The notes under the pieces were generated by a model. The model ran no database searches. It saw nothing but the letters and a program-made list of their open reading frames with translations, and was not told the DNA's origin. A stretch of 64,000 bases of DNA from NCBI GenBank assembly GCA_009773475.1, contig WSXV01000005.1:1-64000 (forward strand). The letters run 5' to 3'. This DNA is from Desulfobulbaceae bacterium. Lineage in GTDB: Bacteria > Desulfobacterota > Desulfobulbia > Desulfobulbales > Desulfocapsaceae. The stretch's first letter is position 1, and each line of letters begins with the position of its first letter. The position numbers and the translations under genes are program-made. Of this stretch, positions 8,559 to 17,074 are shown in pieces.

Positions 8559-9842
8559 GTGGCCGGCGCTTTTTCTTTGCCGTTGTTTTGCACTGTGCAC
8601 CGTTCTCGTCTTGAGCCTGGGGTCTGTACACCTTATGTTTATCAACCATCAACTCCTGCAGATAAAATGACACCTCTTGCCACAACCAAATGTACCTGCT
8701 CTTCAACCCCCCATTCTCCGCAAGGACGATGGCTGGAATTGCCGGTGGCGTCGCGCGCCAATAATCGTATTCGATTTGCCGCAACCGGTGAGTCCCTCCA
8801 GGCCATGAGTCCCGTGGAGGCGCTGGCCTGGTTGGCTGAGACTGTTGACAAGGGGGCAGCCCTGGACGGAGTGACCCTTGCCGGGCCTGGTGATCCGCTG
8901 GCTGATCTCGGGCCGACCCTTGAAGTTCTGAGTCTGATTCGGGCAAAATATCCTGAAATGGAATTGGGGATAACCACCCTGGGGCTGGGGGCGGAACAGG
9001 CCGCCGAGGCGCTTCTCAAGGCCGGTGTCAGTCGGGTGACTCTTCTCGTGGATGGGATTGACCTGGATGTCATCCGCAAGCTGTATGCCTGGATTCGCCC
9101 AGGATACCGAACGGTTCCTCTGCCTGCTGCCACCGAAATGCTCCTCAGTGAGCAGGTCATGGCGATGAAGGCTTTTGTTGGCAACGGATGTAGTGTGGGG
9201 ATCAGAACCACCATTTACCCTGGCTATAATGACGCCCATGCCGAGGATATCGCTCGGATTATGGGGTCTCTGGGGGCGGAATTTATGGCCGTGGCCTCCT
9301 ATGTCCCGGTGGAAGGCGAAGAGGCCCTCCTTGAGCGCCCGACTCCGGAGATGATGGCGACGATTCATGCCCAGGTGTCAAAACATCTGCGCCTGATCGT
9401 GGTTCCGGAGACGATCACAGCGCATGCCCAAAACTGTTCCGAATGTGGCTGCCAGTCACCGGCTACGTTCCAGCCAAAACCCAGCACTGGACGCCCCAAT
9501 GTGGCGGTGGTCAGCTCTGGGGGGATGGAGGTCGATCTCCATCTTGGCCATGCCGCAAAGGCCTTGATTTATGGGCCCAGAGAGGATGGTCTTACCTGTC
9601 TGCTCGAGACCAGGAGCCTGCCGGAGCCGGGTTTTGGATCGGCCCGCTGGGAATTGTTGGCAGATATTCTGAAAGATTGTTTTGTCCTTCTGGCGGCCAG
9701 TGCGGGCGAGAGCCCTAAAAAGATTCTGGCCGATCGGGGAATCCGGGTTTTGATTACCGATGATGATATCGCCGGCATTGTCGATGTCCTCTATGGTGGG
9801 GGAAAGAAAGGGAGTCAGTGCCGCAAGGGAAAAGCTGCTTAA
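8559..9842 (+). CDS. NifB-like protein lacking the radical-SAM cysteines, fused to NifX domain
   Basis: The 427-residue protein aligns by eye with the true NifB at 25312 along its length: LPVA then the cluster site, AGPGDPLAD (NifB AGPGDPFAN), the central barrel, PGYNDAHAED (NifB SGVNDHHVEE) and a C-terminal NifX-type domain (about 313-415). At the radical-SAM site all three cysteines of CxxxCxxC are replaced (A67, I71, A74), so SAM chemistry through a normal cluster looks impossible. The NifB STNG segment reads TTLG. At the place of the NifB HCKRCRADA motif it keeps NCSECGC (C293, C296, C298), so it might still bind an Fe-S unit. The start is uncertain: GTG 8559 or ATG 8667, neither with a strong ribosome site. 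I infer a scaffold or carrier for cofactor precursors, expressed with the structural genes. Confidence 0.85.
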   Translation: MAGAFSLPLFCTVHRSRLEPGVCTPYVYQPSTPADKMTPLATTKCTCSSTPHSPQGRWLELPVASRANNRIRFAATGESLQAMSPVEALAWLAETVDKGAALDGVTLAGPGDPLADLGPTLEVLSLIRAKYPEMELGITTLGLGAEQAAEALLKAGVSRVTLLVDGIDLDVIRKLYAWIRPGYRTVPLPAATEMLLSEQVMAMKAFVGNGCSVGIRTTIYPGYNDAHAEDIARIMGSLGAEFMAVASYVPVEGEEALLERPTPEMMATIHAQVSKHLRLIVVPETITAHAQNCSECGCQSPATFQPKPSTGRPNVAVVSSGGMEVDLHLGHAAKALIYGPREDGLTCLLETRSLPEPGFGSARWELLADILKDCFVLLAASAGESPKKILADRGIRVLITDDDIAGIVDVLYGGGKKGSQCRKGKAA

Positions 9843-9883
9843 TCAACGTAATATTATAACATTTTGAAGTGAAAGGAGAAGAA

Positions 9884-10186
9884 ATGGCAATTCCAGAGCG
9901 ACTCATTCTTGTATGTCAGAGTTTTAGGGTGGCAGGCGATAAAAAGGGCATCTGTCATAAGCAGACCGATGGGTTTCTCCAGTATCTGGAAGAAGAGATC
10001 CTTGATCGTGGCCTTGATTGTCTTGTTGCCGCCACCACCTGTTTGAAACGATGCGATTCCGGGCCGATCCTGGTGGTTCAGCCGGATAACTTGTGGTTCA
10101 AAGGGGTGGATAGCCATGAGGCCATCGATGCAATTCTCGATGGCCTGGAAGATGGCGCCCCGCCAGCCGACTATCTGATAGACTGA
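9884..10186 (+). CDS. thioredoxin-like 2Fe-2S ferredoxin
   Basis: The 100-residue protein shows the cysteine pattern of the Clostridium pasteurianum-type 2Fe-2S ferredoxin: C11, C24, C53 and C57, followed by SGPILVVQPDNLWFKGV. That ferredoxin family has a thioredoxin fold, and the clostridial member is known to associate with the nitrogenase MoFe protein. A redox role next to nitrogenase is therefore plausible, though not necessarily as the main electron donor to NifH. The start at 9884 has AAAGGAG at good spacing. It lies 41 bases after the NifB-like gene and 16 before the acetyltransferase, so the three are probably cotranscribed. Confidence 0.85.
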   Translation: MAIPERLILVCQSFRVAGDKKGICHKQTDGFLQYLEEEILDRGLDCLVAATTCLKRCDSGPILVVQPDNLWFKGVDSHEAIDAILDGLEDGAPPADYLID

Positions 10187-10202
10187 TCACGGAACGATTG
10201 CC

Positions 10203-10664
10203 ATGGTCATCATTCGCCCGGCCCGACTTGCGGATATTGAAAGCCTGGTCGAGCTTTTGCAGATGCTCTTTGAGCTGGAGCAGGATTTTGAGGGCAACCC
10301 CTCTCGCCAGCAGCAAGGGCTGCGCATGATGCTGGACAACCCCAATGGCTGTGTGCTGGTGGCCCAGGGGGATGGGCAGGTGATTGGTATGTGTTCCGGC
10401 CAACTGCTGATTTCCACTGCAGAAGGCGGTCCTGCCCTATTGGTTGAAGATGTCGTTGTTTGTGAATCATGGCGTGGGCGCGGGGTTGGACGTCTGCTGA
10501 TGGAGGCGCTCAGTGCCTGGGCTAGAGATAAAAAGGTCAATCGTTTACAGCTTCTGGCCGATCGGAGCAACATGGCGGCGCTGGAATTTTACCGCTGTCT
10601 GGGCTGGCAGGGCACGGAGCTTATCTGCCTGCGCAGCTGTATTGGTGACGAGGCTTGCAGGTGA
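10203..10664 (+). CDS. GNAT-family N-acetyltransferase
   Basis: This 153-residue single-domain protein has the GNAT acetyl-CoA-binding motif (VVVCESWRGRGVGRLLMEAL, with the RGxGxG pattern) and the C-terminal NMAALEFYRCLGWQ element. The substrate is not predictable from sequence. Its position, tightly packed between the ferredoxin and an 80-residue unknown gene behind nifK, suggests a role connected with nitrogen fixation, for example modification of a nif protein. That is inference. Confidence 0.85.
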   Translation: MVIIRPARLADIESLVELLQMLFELEQDFEGNPSRQQQGLRMMLDNPNGCVLVAQGDGQVIGMCSGQLLISTAEGGPALLVEDVVVCESWRGRGVGRLLMEALSAWARDKKVNRLQLLADRSNMAALEFYRCLGWQGTELICLRSCIGDEACR

Positions 10665-10694
10665 ACATTTCAACACTTTACAATGGAGAATAAA

Positions 10695-10937
10695 ATGAAG
10701 GCAACCTGGGAAAAAATATTTGAATATGCCTCCATGCCGGTGCATGGCACGATGTCAAGGAAGTTGCGGAAAGGGCTCACCCTGCAAATTAATGATGGGA
10801 AGACGTATGATGCCGCCGTAATCTTTATGGGCGAGTTTGTCCGCATTTCAGAAGATAGCGCCGATGGCAAAAGCATCAATACCTATTATGACTGGGATGG
10901 AATTAAGATGATCAGCACCCAGAGTCAAAAGGAATAG
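10695..10937 (+). CDS. unknown 80-aa protein in nif accessory cluster
   Basis: It starts 30 bases after the acetyltransferase stop, at the ATG at 10695, which has GGAG six bases upstream; an ATG 12 bases earlier has no ribosome site. The protein has no cysteines and no membrane segment, and a pattern of short strands (LTLQINDGKTYDAAVIFMGE) suggesting a small beta-rich fold. I do not recognise it. Two inverted repeats follow in the gap to the HEPN-like gene. Confidence 0.65.
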   Translation: MKATWEKIFEYASMPVHGTMSRKLRKGLTLQINDGKTYDAAVIFMGEFVRISEDSADGKSINTYYDWDGIKMISTQSQKE

Positions 10938-10958
10938 ACCATTCCGTTTGACGGGAAG

Positions 10959-11040
10959 TCTCGCCACCAGGCGAGATGAGCAGATCGCAATTTTTATATA
11001 GACCACCCCATGCAGGACACGATGGCCTGAATGGGGTGGT
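10959..11040 (+). promoter_or_regulatory. pair of hairpins between accessory genes
   Basis: The first hairpin is TCTCGCC-ACCA-GGCGAGA (10959-10976), with a short TTTTTATATA stretch 14 bases on. The second is a perfect 10-bp inverted repeat, ACCACCCCAT at 11002-11011 with ATGGGGTGGT at 11031-11040. Either could end or attenuate transcription before the next gene. Neither is a textbook terminator. Confidence 0.5.
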
Positions 11041-11118
11041 GTTGTTTGAGGGTGTTGCAGTTGGGTGAAAACCCGCATGGGAAAGAACTTTGAGGAATAA
11101 ACGGCGGAGGCGCGCACT

Positions 11119-11520
11119 ATGGAACGTATACAGATCAGCGATTGGCGGAAGTATCTCAAGGAAGGCGAGCAGTACCTGGCCACCGCCATGGGCGCGGCGG
11201 AAAGACGCAGCGATGTTTTTACCCCGGAAATTTTATATAATATCACGGCAATGGCCATTGAAAAGCTGATCATGGGCTATCTCATGAGTCGGGGCGATCT
11301 GGCCGATAATCATACCATGGGGGATCTGCTGGACGCGGTGGAACGCAATGCCGGACCGCAGCCGGAACTGGCGGCCAAGCTGCGCTTTCTCGATGGGTAT
11401 CAGGAGATCTGTGATATTGATACCTTCCGGCATGATGCGCCCGATCCTTCTGATATCCCCGAGATCCTGGCCATCGGTCAGATGGTCAAGGGCTTTGTCG
11501 ATGAGCGGGTGAAGGTCTAA
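11119..11520 (+). CDS. HEPN-like helical protein
   Basis: The 133-residue protein is all-helical. Its middle (IEKLIMGYLMSRGDLADNHT, then MGDLLD) resembles the core of HEPN-domain proteins, where a large helical bundle precedes an N-H-T/D-L segment. The canonical catalytic RxxxxH of HEPN ribonucleases is not evident, so nuclease activity is not claimed. No nucleotidyltransferase (MNT) partner lies next to it, unlike typical HEPN/MNT toxin-antitoxin pairs. It is the last gene of the accessory run behind nifK and may belong to it despite the 181-base gap. Ribosome site GGCGGAGG precedes the ATG. Confidence 0.55.
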   Translation: MERIQISDWRKYLKEGEQYLATAMGAAERRSDVFTPEILYNITAMAIEKLIMGYLMSRGDLADNHTMGDLLDAVERNAGPQPELAAKLRFLDGYQEICDIDTFRHDAPDPSDIPEILAIGQMVKGFVDERVKV

Positions 11521-11750
11521 GATAGAGTAACATTCTTTTGTAAATTCAAGATTTCTTCGGTTTGTTCTTCGTGGCTGGTAGTCTTGCCAGATGGGAATAT
11601 ATAGGCCATATCCTTAGGGTGCTTGCAAGAAGTTGGTCGCAGTCTTGGTAATCCCATCTGTCAGCAGCACTGAACCTGTAATTGGCGATGATGAGAGAGT
11701 TGTACTTCTACGCCTCGCCTAAGGCGGGGCACCGGTAAAAGAGCTTGGTT

Positions 11751-11806
11751 ACTCCCCTTATGTGGTGTGGCCAATCAGTGACTGGAGCACGCCGCATAAG
11801 GGGAGT
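11751..11806. other. long inverted repeat in the 11521-12002 gap
   Basis: The 482-base gap contains no convincing gene. ACTCCCCTTATG (11751-11762) pairs perfectly with CATAAGGGGAGT (11795-11806), and G-U pairs extend the stem inward to about 17 bp. A GC-rich stem (GCCTCGCC/GGCGGGGC) lies just before it and further short complementary segments follow at 11850-11900. It may be a structured RNA or a decayed mobile element. I could not match it to a known RNA family. Confidence 0.55.
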
Positions 11807-12002
11807 TTACCCTTTTCAGGGTAGTGTCTTTGGGAACTTAGTCTCAGTCAGGTCGGAGAACAGACCGTGCTCATATCCATCCCTGCCGGAACGGGAGGAA
11901 AGTCTCTATCATTTAAATAAGCGGTGGTGTTACACGTTAAAAACAAACAGAAGTTACTTGCCGTCACAAAATAGCAGCTGGCGGGAGAAAGTGATCTCAC
12001 GA

Positions 12003-12674
12003 TCACAATAAGGGGCGAATCTGGCTCATAAACTCTGCTTCCAATTCCTTGTCGTTGATCTCATCGCAGAGCAGAGTGGCCAGGGCTGGCAGTTGCCGCT
12101 TTGACTTTGCCCCCTGCAGCGCCCAGATCTCAATGGTTTCTTTCATGATTTGCCCGGCAATTGGCCCAATGGCATAGGCCAGGGCGCCTTTGATTGCTAC
12201 CAAAACCGGGGCAAGTGCAGCATCAATCTCAGCCTCTCTGTGTTCTCGCACAGGTTCTGCAGAAGCTGCGGACATGGTTTGGGGTTGCATGGTTTCGGTC
12301 TGGGCAGGGGGTTGCGCTATGGCTGCTGGGGCCTTGTTGATTGCGTTCTGAATATCGCTGATTAACATGGAGATGGTCATGTTTATGAGGGACTTGTTGA
12401 CCTCAGGTTCACATACCATGACCAGAACTGCCCCCTCTGACAAGGGCTTGACAATAAGCAGTGATTCGTCGAATTTAAACTCAATGCTTGTTGGGTCCAG
12501 ATTGGTCATGGCTCCCATCTTGATGGAACGGGTAAGAAGGTTGCCCATGGTCATTATGGTGTCTGCCTTGAAACTCGGTGGCAGTTTTGCCGTCACTAAC
12601 TCTTGGTTGCCTGTGTAAACAAAACAGCCGAAAACTCCGGGAAGCATATTGATTTCTTTGAGGAGTGAATCCAT
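12003..12674 (-). CDS. roadblock/LC7-type domain protein
   Basis: The 223-residue protein begins with a roadblock/LC7-like domain (about 1-115: MLPGVFGCFVYTGNQELVTA, LLIVKPLSEGAVLVMV). A Pro/Ala-rich linker follows, then a helical C-terminal domain (about 150-223). Roadblock proteins in bacteria often partner small GTPases or two-component regulators. Here the gene is last after a histidine kinase and a response regulator that itself ends in a roadblock-like domain, so the two may form a heterodimer (inference). Confidence 0.7.
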   Translation of the reverse strand: MDSLLKEINMLPGVFGCFVYTGNQELVTAKLPPSFKADTIMTMGNLLTRSIKMGAMTNLDPTSIEFKFDESLLIVKPLSEGAVLVMVCEPEVNKSLINMTISMLISDIQNAINKAPAAIAQPPAQTETMQPQTMSAASAEPVREHREAEIDAALAPVLVAIKGALAYAIGPIAGQIMKETIEIWALQGAKSKRQLPALATLLCDEINDKELEAEFMSQIRPLL

Positions 12675-12809
12675 GGTGCATTTCCTTTTATAGTCTGTGT
12701 TTCAGCTTTTTATGAGCAGCTTGCGTTGAAGAAGGTAACGTATGAGTTTTTTTCAGGCCGTTAGCATAAAACAATCTTGCCCTTTTTAACATAGCAGGGA
12801 GTTTTCTGA

Positions 12810-14009
12810 TTATTGCAACCTGATCCTGCTGAGCACGGGGCGTAACCCGGCTGCGACTGGGCCGGGGGGTACAGTGGAGCTCATTTTCAGGCCGACCACA
12901 ATCTCTTTTCCGCTGAGAATAAGAAGATTGCTGCCACTACTCAGGGTGAGCATGGTGTATTGCTGTCCACCCATTCCCATTGACTCTTGAAGCTGCTGGC
13001 TGACAACAGAGATATAGGTGATGAAATTCGATATCTGGGCATCAGCTGTCTTCGCAGCATATACCAGATTCCCCTCTTTTGAGACGAGAATGGAATTGCT
13101 GATTTCAGGCATTGCGCTCAGCATGGTGATAAATTGCTGCAAGATTGGATTGGCTGTATGAGCCGACGATGTCGTGGTGGAAGAAGATGTTGTCAGTGCC
13201 TCAGCTGGTCGAGAGGAAGCGGGCGGGAGAGTCTTCTCATCCATTTGGAGGAAATGGTCAGAGCCCAGGTCCACGGAGCTCAGGTCGATGGAATCAAGAG
13301 AGTTGGCAGCAGTCTGGGGTGCCGAAGTGGTGGGTGATGCGTTTTGTTCATCTTGCCTTCTGCTCCCCTCCAGCAGAATAAATCCAAGAGATTTGTGGAT
13401 TTCTGGTTTTGTAATTGCGCAGGAGTTGTCCAGCACAATATCTACATTTTTCCAGCTGATGATGGTAAAGGCGGCATCTTCTCCAGAGAGGTCGTCAGTG
13501 TTGGCATCCAGGAGATCACCGTTTCTAAAATACAGAGTCCCCTGATGCTTTCCAGAGCGAACCGTGACGGTGCATGTTTTCTTGTCCAGTTGCAGCAATT
13601 GGAGCAATGAACTCAGAGAAACTCCAGTGATGAATCCTTTGGAGCGGCCTTCAAGTCCCTTCAGGATCTTGGAGACCAGTAAGTTGAAGTCAATAGGTTT
13701 TTCTATGTATTGTAATGCTTTGATTTTTTTTAGGTTTTCTTCAATATCCGGTGTGCCGAAGGCAGTCATGACAATGACGGGGATCTCAGGATGGTGGGAG
13801 CTGAGGTGGGCGACCAGTGCAAAGCCGTCCATCTTGGGCATTTTCAGGTCAGTAAGCACCAGATGGATCTCCTGCTTATCGAGGATGTCGACCGCCTGTT
13901 CGCCATTATGGGCGGTGATAATGCCAAATTGATCTTCGTAAGACTTAAATCCATCAATCAGGCTGAGCAAAAAACTTTCATCATCGTCAACAATAAGAAC
14001 GGTATTCAT
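12810..14009 (-). CDS. response regulator with PATAN and roadblock domains
   Basis: The 399-residue protein has three domains. Residues 1-120 are a receiver (VLIVDDDES acidic pocket, LVLTDLKMPKMDG with the phospho-accepting aspartate, VMTAFG, EKPID lysine). Residues about 128-230 are a PATAN/DUF4388 domain (SLSSLLQLLQLDKKTCTVTV). A Ser/Thr-rich linker leads to a C-terminal roadblock/LC7-like domain at about 295-395. No DNA-binding domain is present, so output is by protein contacts. The start at 14009 has GGGGAGTC upstream. The gene follows the histidine kinase by 181 bases on the same strand and is its probable target. Confidence 0.85.
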   Translation of the reverse strand: MNTVLIVDDDESFLLSLIDGFKSYEDQFGIITAHNGEQAVDILDKQEIHLVLTDLKMPKMDGFALVAHLSSHHPEIPVIVMTAFGTPDIEENLKKIKALQYIEKPIDFNLLVSKILKGLEGRSKGFITGVSLSSLLQLLQLDKKTCTVTVRSGKHQGTLYFRNGDLLDANTDDLSGEDAAFTIISWKNVDIVLDNSCAITKPEIHKSLGFILLEGSRRQDEQNASPTTSAPQTAANSLDSIDLSSVDLGSDHFLQMDEKTLPPASSRPAEALTTSSSTTTSSAHTANPILQQFITMLSAMPEISNSILVSKEGNLVYAAKTADAQISNFITYISVVSQQLQESMGMGGQQYTMLTLSSGSNLLILSGKEIVVGLKMSSTVPPGPVAAGLRPVLSRIRLQ

Positions 14010-14190
14010 AGTGACTCCCCTGCCGGCTTCTGCCGGATGATAAATGTGACAGTTCTTCAAGTGAATAGGAAAAGACAGTTCTCTTTCGTGGTAAACAGCT
14101 TATTTGAGGAGATTTTATTTGATGCTCTATGTAAATTGGGCTCATTTTCTTCTTCTACCATGCGTCGTTGGCTTGTGTCCAGAAAAACTG

Positions 14191-16455
14191 TCACGGGCCG
14201 GGGACAACAATAAGAACTGTGGTTCCCATGTTGTTTTTACTGCGGATATCGATGGAGCAATTCATTTTGGAGAGCATTTTTTTGACAATAACCAGGCCCA
14301 GTCCTGTCCCCTGTGGTTTTGTGGTATAAAAAGGCTTAAAAAGATTGGCCTGCTCATGGTCACTGATGCCGCAGCCATTGTCGCCAATAATGATATTGAT
14401 CTGGCCATTTTCTTGGTGGAGCATGGCCAGAGAAATATTTTTTTGTAAGGTTTCGGTAAGGGAATCGGCCGCATTGGCGATCAGGTTGAGCAGTACTTGC
14501 TGGAAAGCACGGGGGTCGATCATGCCGATGTGTGGTTCTGTAGGGATATTAGTGGTCAACTGGATCTCTTTTTGTTTGAGTTCTGTCGCGATCAGAGTAA
14601 GAAATTTGTTGAACAGCGCTGTCATGTCGGTTTTTTCGATGATTGGGCGTTCGAATGTGCTGAAATTTTTGAGTGTTTTGAGCAGATATTCAACGCGACC
14701 AATATCTGAAAGGCCACGATTGATAAAACGTTTGATATCGATTTTGTCATAAAGTTCGAGGTTGGAATCGAGAACCGAGAGAGAGACCTTGATCGAATTG
14801 ATCGGGTTGCCCAGTTCATGACGAATGCTGGAGAAAATAAATCCGATATTGTCCATGAGGTTTACGGCCTCGGCAATGGATTCCAATCGCTTCTTTTCTG
14901 TGATATTACGTTTGACGATCACCTGGTGGGTAACGCCTCCCGAGGGATTGAGGGCGGGTGAGATGAGCATTTCTTCTTCGTAGAGGGTGTGATCTTTGCG
15001 ATAATTGGCAAATTGTCCCTGCCATCTTTCTCCTTTCTCCATCGCCATTGTGAGCTCTTTCCAGGTACTGCTGTTTCTGACGTTTTCAGGATAGAGGGCT
15101 TTGATGGGTGTGTTGATGATTTCCGATTGTGCATAGCCGGTGATGTTTTCACAAGCAGGATTGGCGTAGAGAATGTGGCCTGCAGGATCGGTGACGAGAG
15201 TGCAGTCGCTTGATTGTTCTACAACGCTTGCAAGGCGGTCCCTTTCGGAGCAATCTTGTTGGTTGCGGATGGTCATGGCCAGGATGTTGGCAATTAATTT
15301 TAATCCCTGGATCTGTTGCTCGTTAAACGGAGTTGCTTTTGTCAGTCTATCCATGCCGATGATTCCCCAGAGCTCATTCTTTAATAAGATCGGGATATCG
15401 AGAAAGGCCTGAATTCCGAGTTCATTGAGCCCCTTTCGTTCCTGTTCTGAAATATGAGGGGACTGGCTGTTGATAATATGGCCGTCTTTTAGGAGGGCAA
15501 CGCAATCGGGGTTGTTAAAGACCCAGCTATGTTCAATGGTTGCCTGATATATTTTTTGCTGCCTGGCTGCTTGCCTGGCGTTATCTTCGGCTTCGACAAT
15601 GAAGATGCGGTCACTTTCCAGGGGTTGGCAAAGGGCGGCAAGCTTGCCGCTGAAACAGTTTTGCCAGCTGTTTTGGAGATGAGATTGGTCGGTGATGGTC
15701 AGAATGGTGTTCCATAGGGTCTCATTGTGGATCAGTTGGGACGTATTTTTTTGATCGGTGAATTTTTGTAATTGTTCCTTGAAGTGACTAAGGAAGTTGA
15801 GGGCTGAAGGATTTTGTGATCTTGCAAGGGAGTTCCTTTGGAGCCTGGTATCGAGCTTATGAGGTGGACGCTGGGTGTGGAGGCCTCTGCGGGTGGCTGT
15901 ACGGAGTGTTCTCGAATAAAAACAGATTAAGCTCACCTGCAATAATGTGAGTGCAAGCAGGCTATAGGCAAGGGGGCTCATGTAGGCAGGCGCCTTGAAA
16001 AAGAGGATGAAGAGTATGGGCGCAAGGCCAATGGCGAGAATACAATAAGCCATTACCGGCAGAGCTGCGAGGTAGGTACTGAAGAGGGCGCAGATACAAA
16101 AGAGAAAGAGGCTATGTATGGCATAGACCAGCAGGGTGCCGTTTGTGATAAGCAGAACGCTGCTTCCCCAACAGAGAGCCAGCAGCAGCGAGAGGAGACA
16201 CAACAGGCGACAGGTCTTGCTGATCTTCAGTGTTGGTACTTGACCGGCGTGAGCAATCAAGAAAATGGCATAAAGTGAAAGGCCGCTATAGCAGACGATT
16301 CCGAATAACAGAAGAGTTTTTGGAAGTGCTTCCCATAAAATGATCGTATCCATAAAGACAGCCGCGAGGGCTGCCAGCAGGATATGAGGACCATAAAGAT
16401 AAAGAGCTCGGAGGTCGTTTTGAAAAAAGCCGCTAGATCCGGAGATGGGTATCAT
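14191..16455 (-). CDS. membrane sensor histidine kinase with GAF and PAS domains
   Basis: The 754-residue kinase has an N-terminal membrane region of about six segments (residues 25-190), a GAF domain (about 260-395), a PAS domain with PAC tail (about 405-525), a dimerisation helix with the phospho-accepting histidine (SIRHELGNPINSIKVSL) and an HATPase domain (GDNGCGISDHE, PFYTTKPQGTGLGL). It probably senses a membrane or cytoplasmic small-molecule signal and passes phosphate to the PATAN response regulator downstream. The signal cannot be told from sequence. Confidence 0.88.
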   Translation of the reverse strand: MIPISGSSGFFQNDLRALYLYGPHILLAALAAVFMDTIILWEALPKTLLLFGIVCYSGLSLYAIFLIAHAGQVPTLKISKTCRLLCLLSLLLALCWGSSVLLITNGTLLVYAIHSLFLFCICALFSTYLAALPVMAYCILAIGLAPILFILFFKAPAYMSPLAYSLLALTLLQVSLICFYSRTLRTATRRGLHTQRPPHKLDTRLQRNSLARSQNPSALNFLSHFKEQLQKFTDQKNTSQLIHNETLWNTILTITDQSHLQNSWQNCFSGKLAALCQPLESDRIFIVEAEDNARQAARQQKIYQATIEHSWVFNNPDCVALLKDGHIINSQSPHISEQERKGLNELGIQAFLDIPILLKNELWGIIGMDRLTKATPFNEQQIQGLKLIANILAMTIRNQQDCSERDRLASVVEQSSDCTLVTDPAGHILYANPACENITGYAQSEIINTPIKALYPENVRNSSTWKELTMAMEKGERWQGQFANYRKDHTLYEEEMLISPALNPSGGVTHQVIVKRNITEKKRLESIAEAVNLMDNIGFIFSSIRHELGNPINSIKVSLSVLDSNLELYDKIDIKRFINRGLSDIGRVEYLLKTLKNFSTFERPIIEKTDMTALFNKFLTLIATELKQKEIQLTTNIPTEPHIGMIDPRAFQQVLLNLIANAADSLTETLQKNISLAMLHQENGQINIIIGDNGCGISDHEQANLFKPFYTTKPQGTGLGLVIVKKMLSKMNCSIDIRSKNNMGTTVLIVVPGP

Positions 16456-16571
16456 ATGCGTTTTGGGTGCAGGGGGAGAATACGAAAGTCCAATTCACGC
16501 TGAACCAAAACAACATTGGCAAGTTTCATCAATGTTGCTGCCTTGGTACGACGCACGAAGCAGTATGAGGT

Positions 16572-16832
16572 TCAACTTCTTCCGCAATCCGCCGGGTACC
16601 ATAGGTTCCTTGTTTTGAGCCTTGCCAGTTTTTTCTGAACTCTATCTTTCTGCTGAGTAGAGCGAGAAGCAATACTGTCACGTCCTGCTTCTGAGTCATG
16701 CTTCCATCGACCCAAAACGCTCACATTGATACCGAGATTACGGGGGAGTTTCATCTTATAACCCTGTTCAGTAATCAGCTTGACTGCCGAATCCTTGAAT
16801 TCCTTTGTGTAATCCTATCATTCCTTTGTCAT
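16572..16832 (-). pseudogene. IS3-family transposase OrfA remnant
   Basis: Read on the minus strand from the ATG at 16832, the frame gives a start followed at once by two stop codons. It then runs DYTKEFKDSAVKLITEQGY and KLPRNLGINVSVLGRWKHD, the helix-turn-helix of IS3-family OrfA proteins. No OrfB follows. It is a decayed element, in the same gap as an unrelated transposase tail on the other strand. Confidence 0.85.
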
Positions 16833-16898
16833 TGAATATCTTCTGATGGGGGGCTAATCCACTCTTAAAAAAGTGTCCATTTGTTTCATACAATTTAA

Positions 16899-17051
16899 CT
16901 TTCCAGTGGCGCGGTAGAGGTTCTGAATCTCAAGGCAAAACTCACTTTGAGAAAAGCCTATGGATTCAGAACCATCAAGTACCTTGAAATCGCCTTGTAT
17001 CATTCACGTGGCAAGTTGCCAGAACCTGAACACGATCACAGATTTTGTTGA
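16899..17051 (+). pseudogene. transposase C-terminal remnant, ISL3-like
   Basis: The plus-strand frame between a stop at 16896 and a stop at 17049 encodes a transposase tail (LRKAYGFRTIKYLEIALYH, then GKLPEPEHDHRFC). This pattern is known from the C-terminus of ISL3-type transposases. The rest of the gene is missing, so only about 50 codons survive. Confidence 0.65.
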
Positions 17052-17074
17052 CAAGCCATTTATGTCAGAATCGT

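Noticed and set aside
8559-9842. NifB-like gene as a simple pseudogene
   Set aside because: The frame is intact over 427 codons with the core and NifX domain preserved, so decay is not the simplest reading.
11119-11520. HEPN/MNT toxin-antitoxin pair
   Set aside because: No nucleotidyltransferase partner is adjacent and no RxxxxH catalytic motif is visible.
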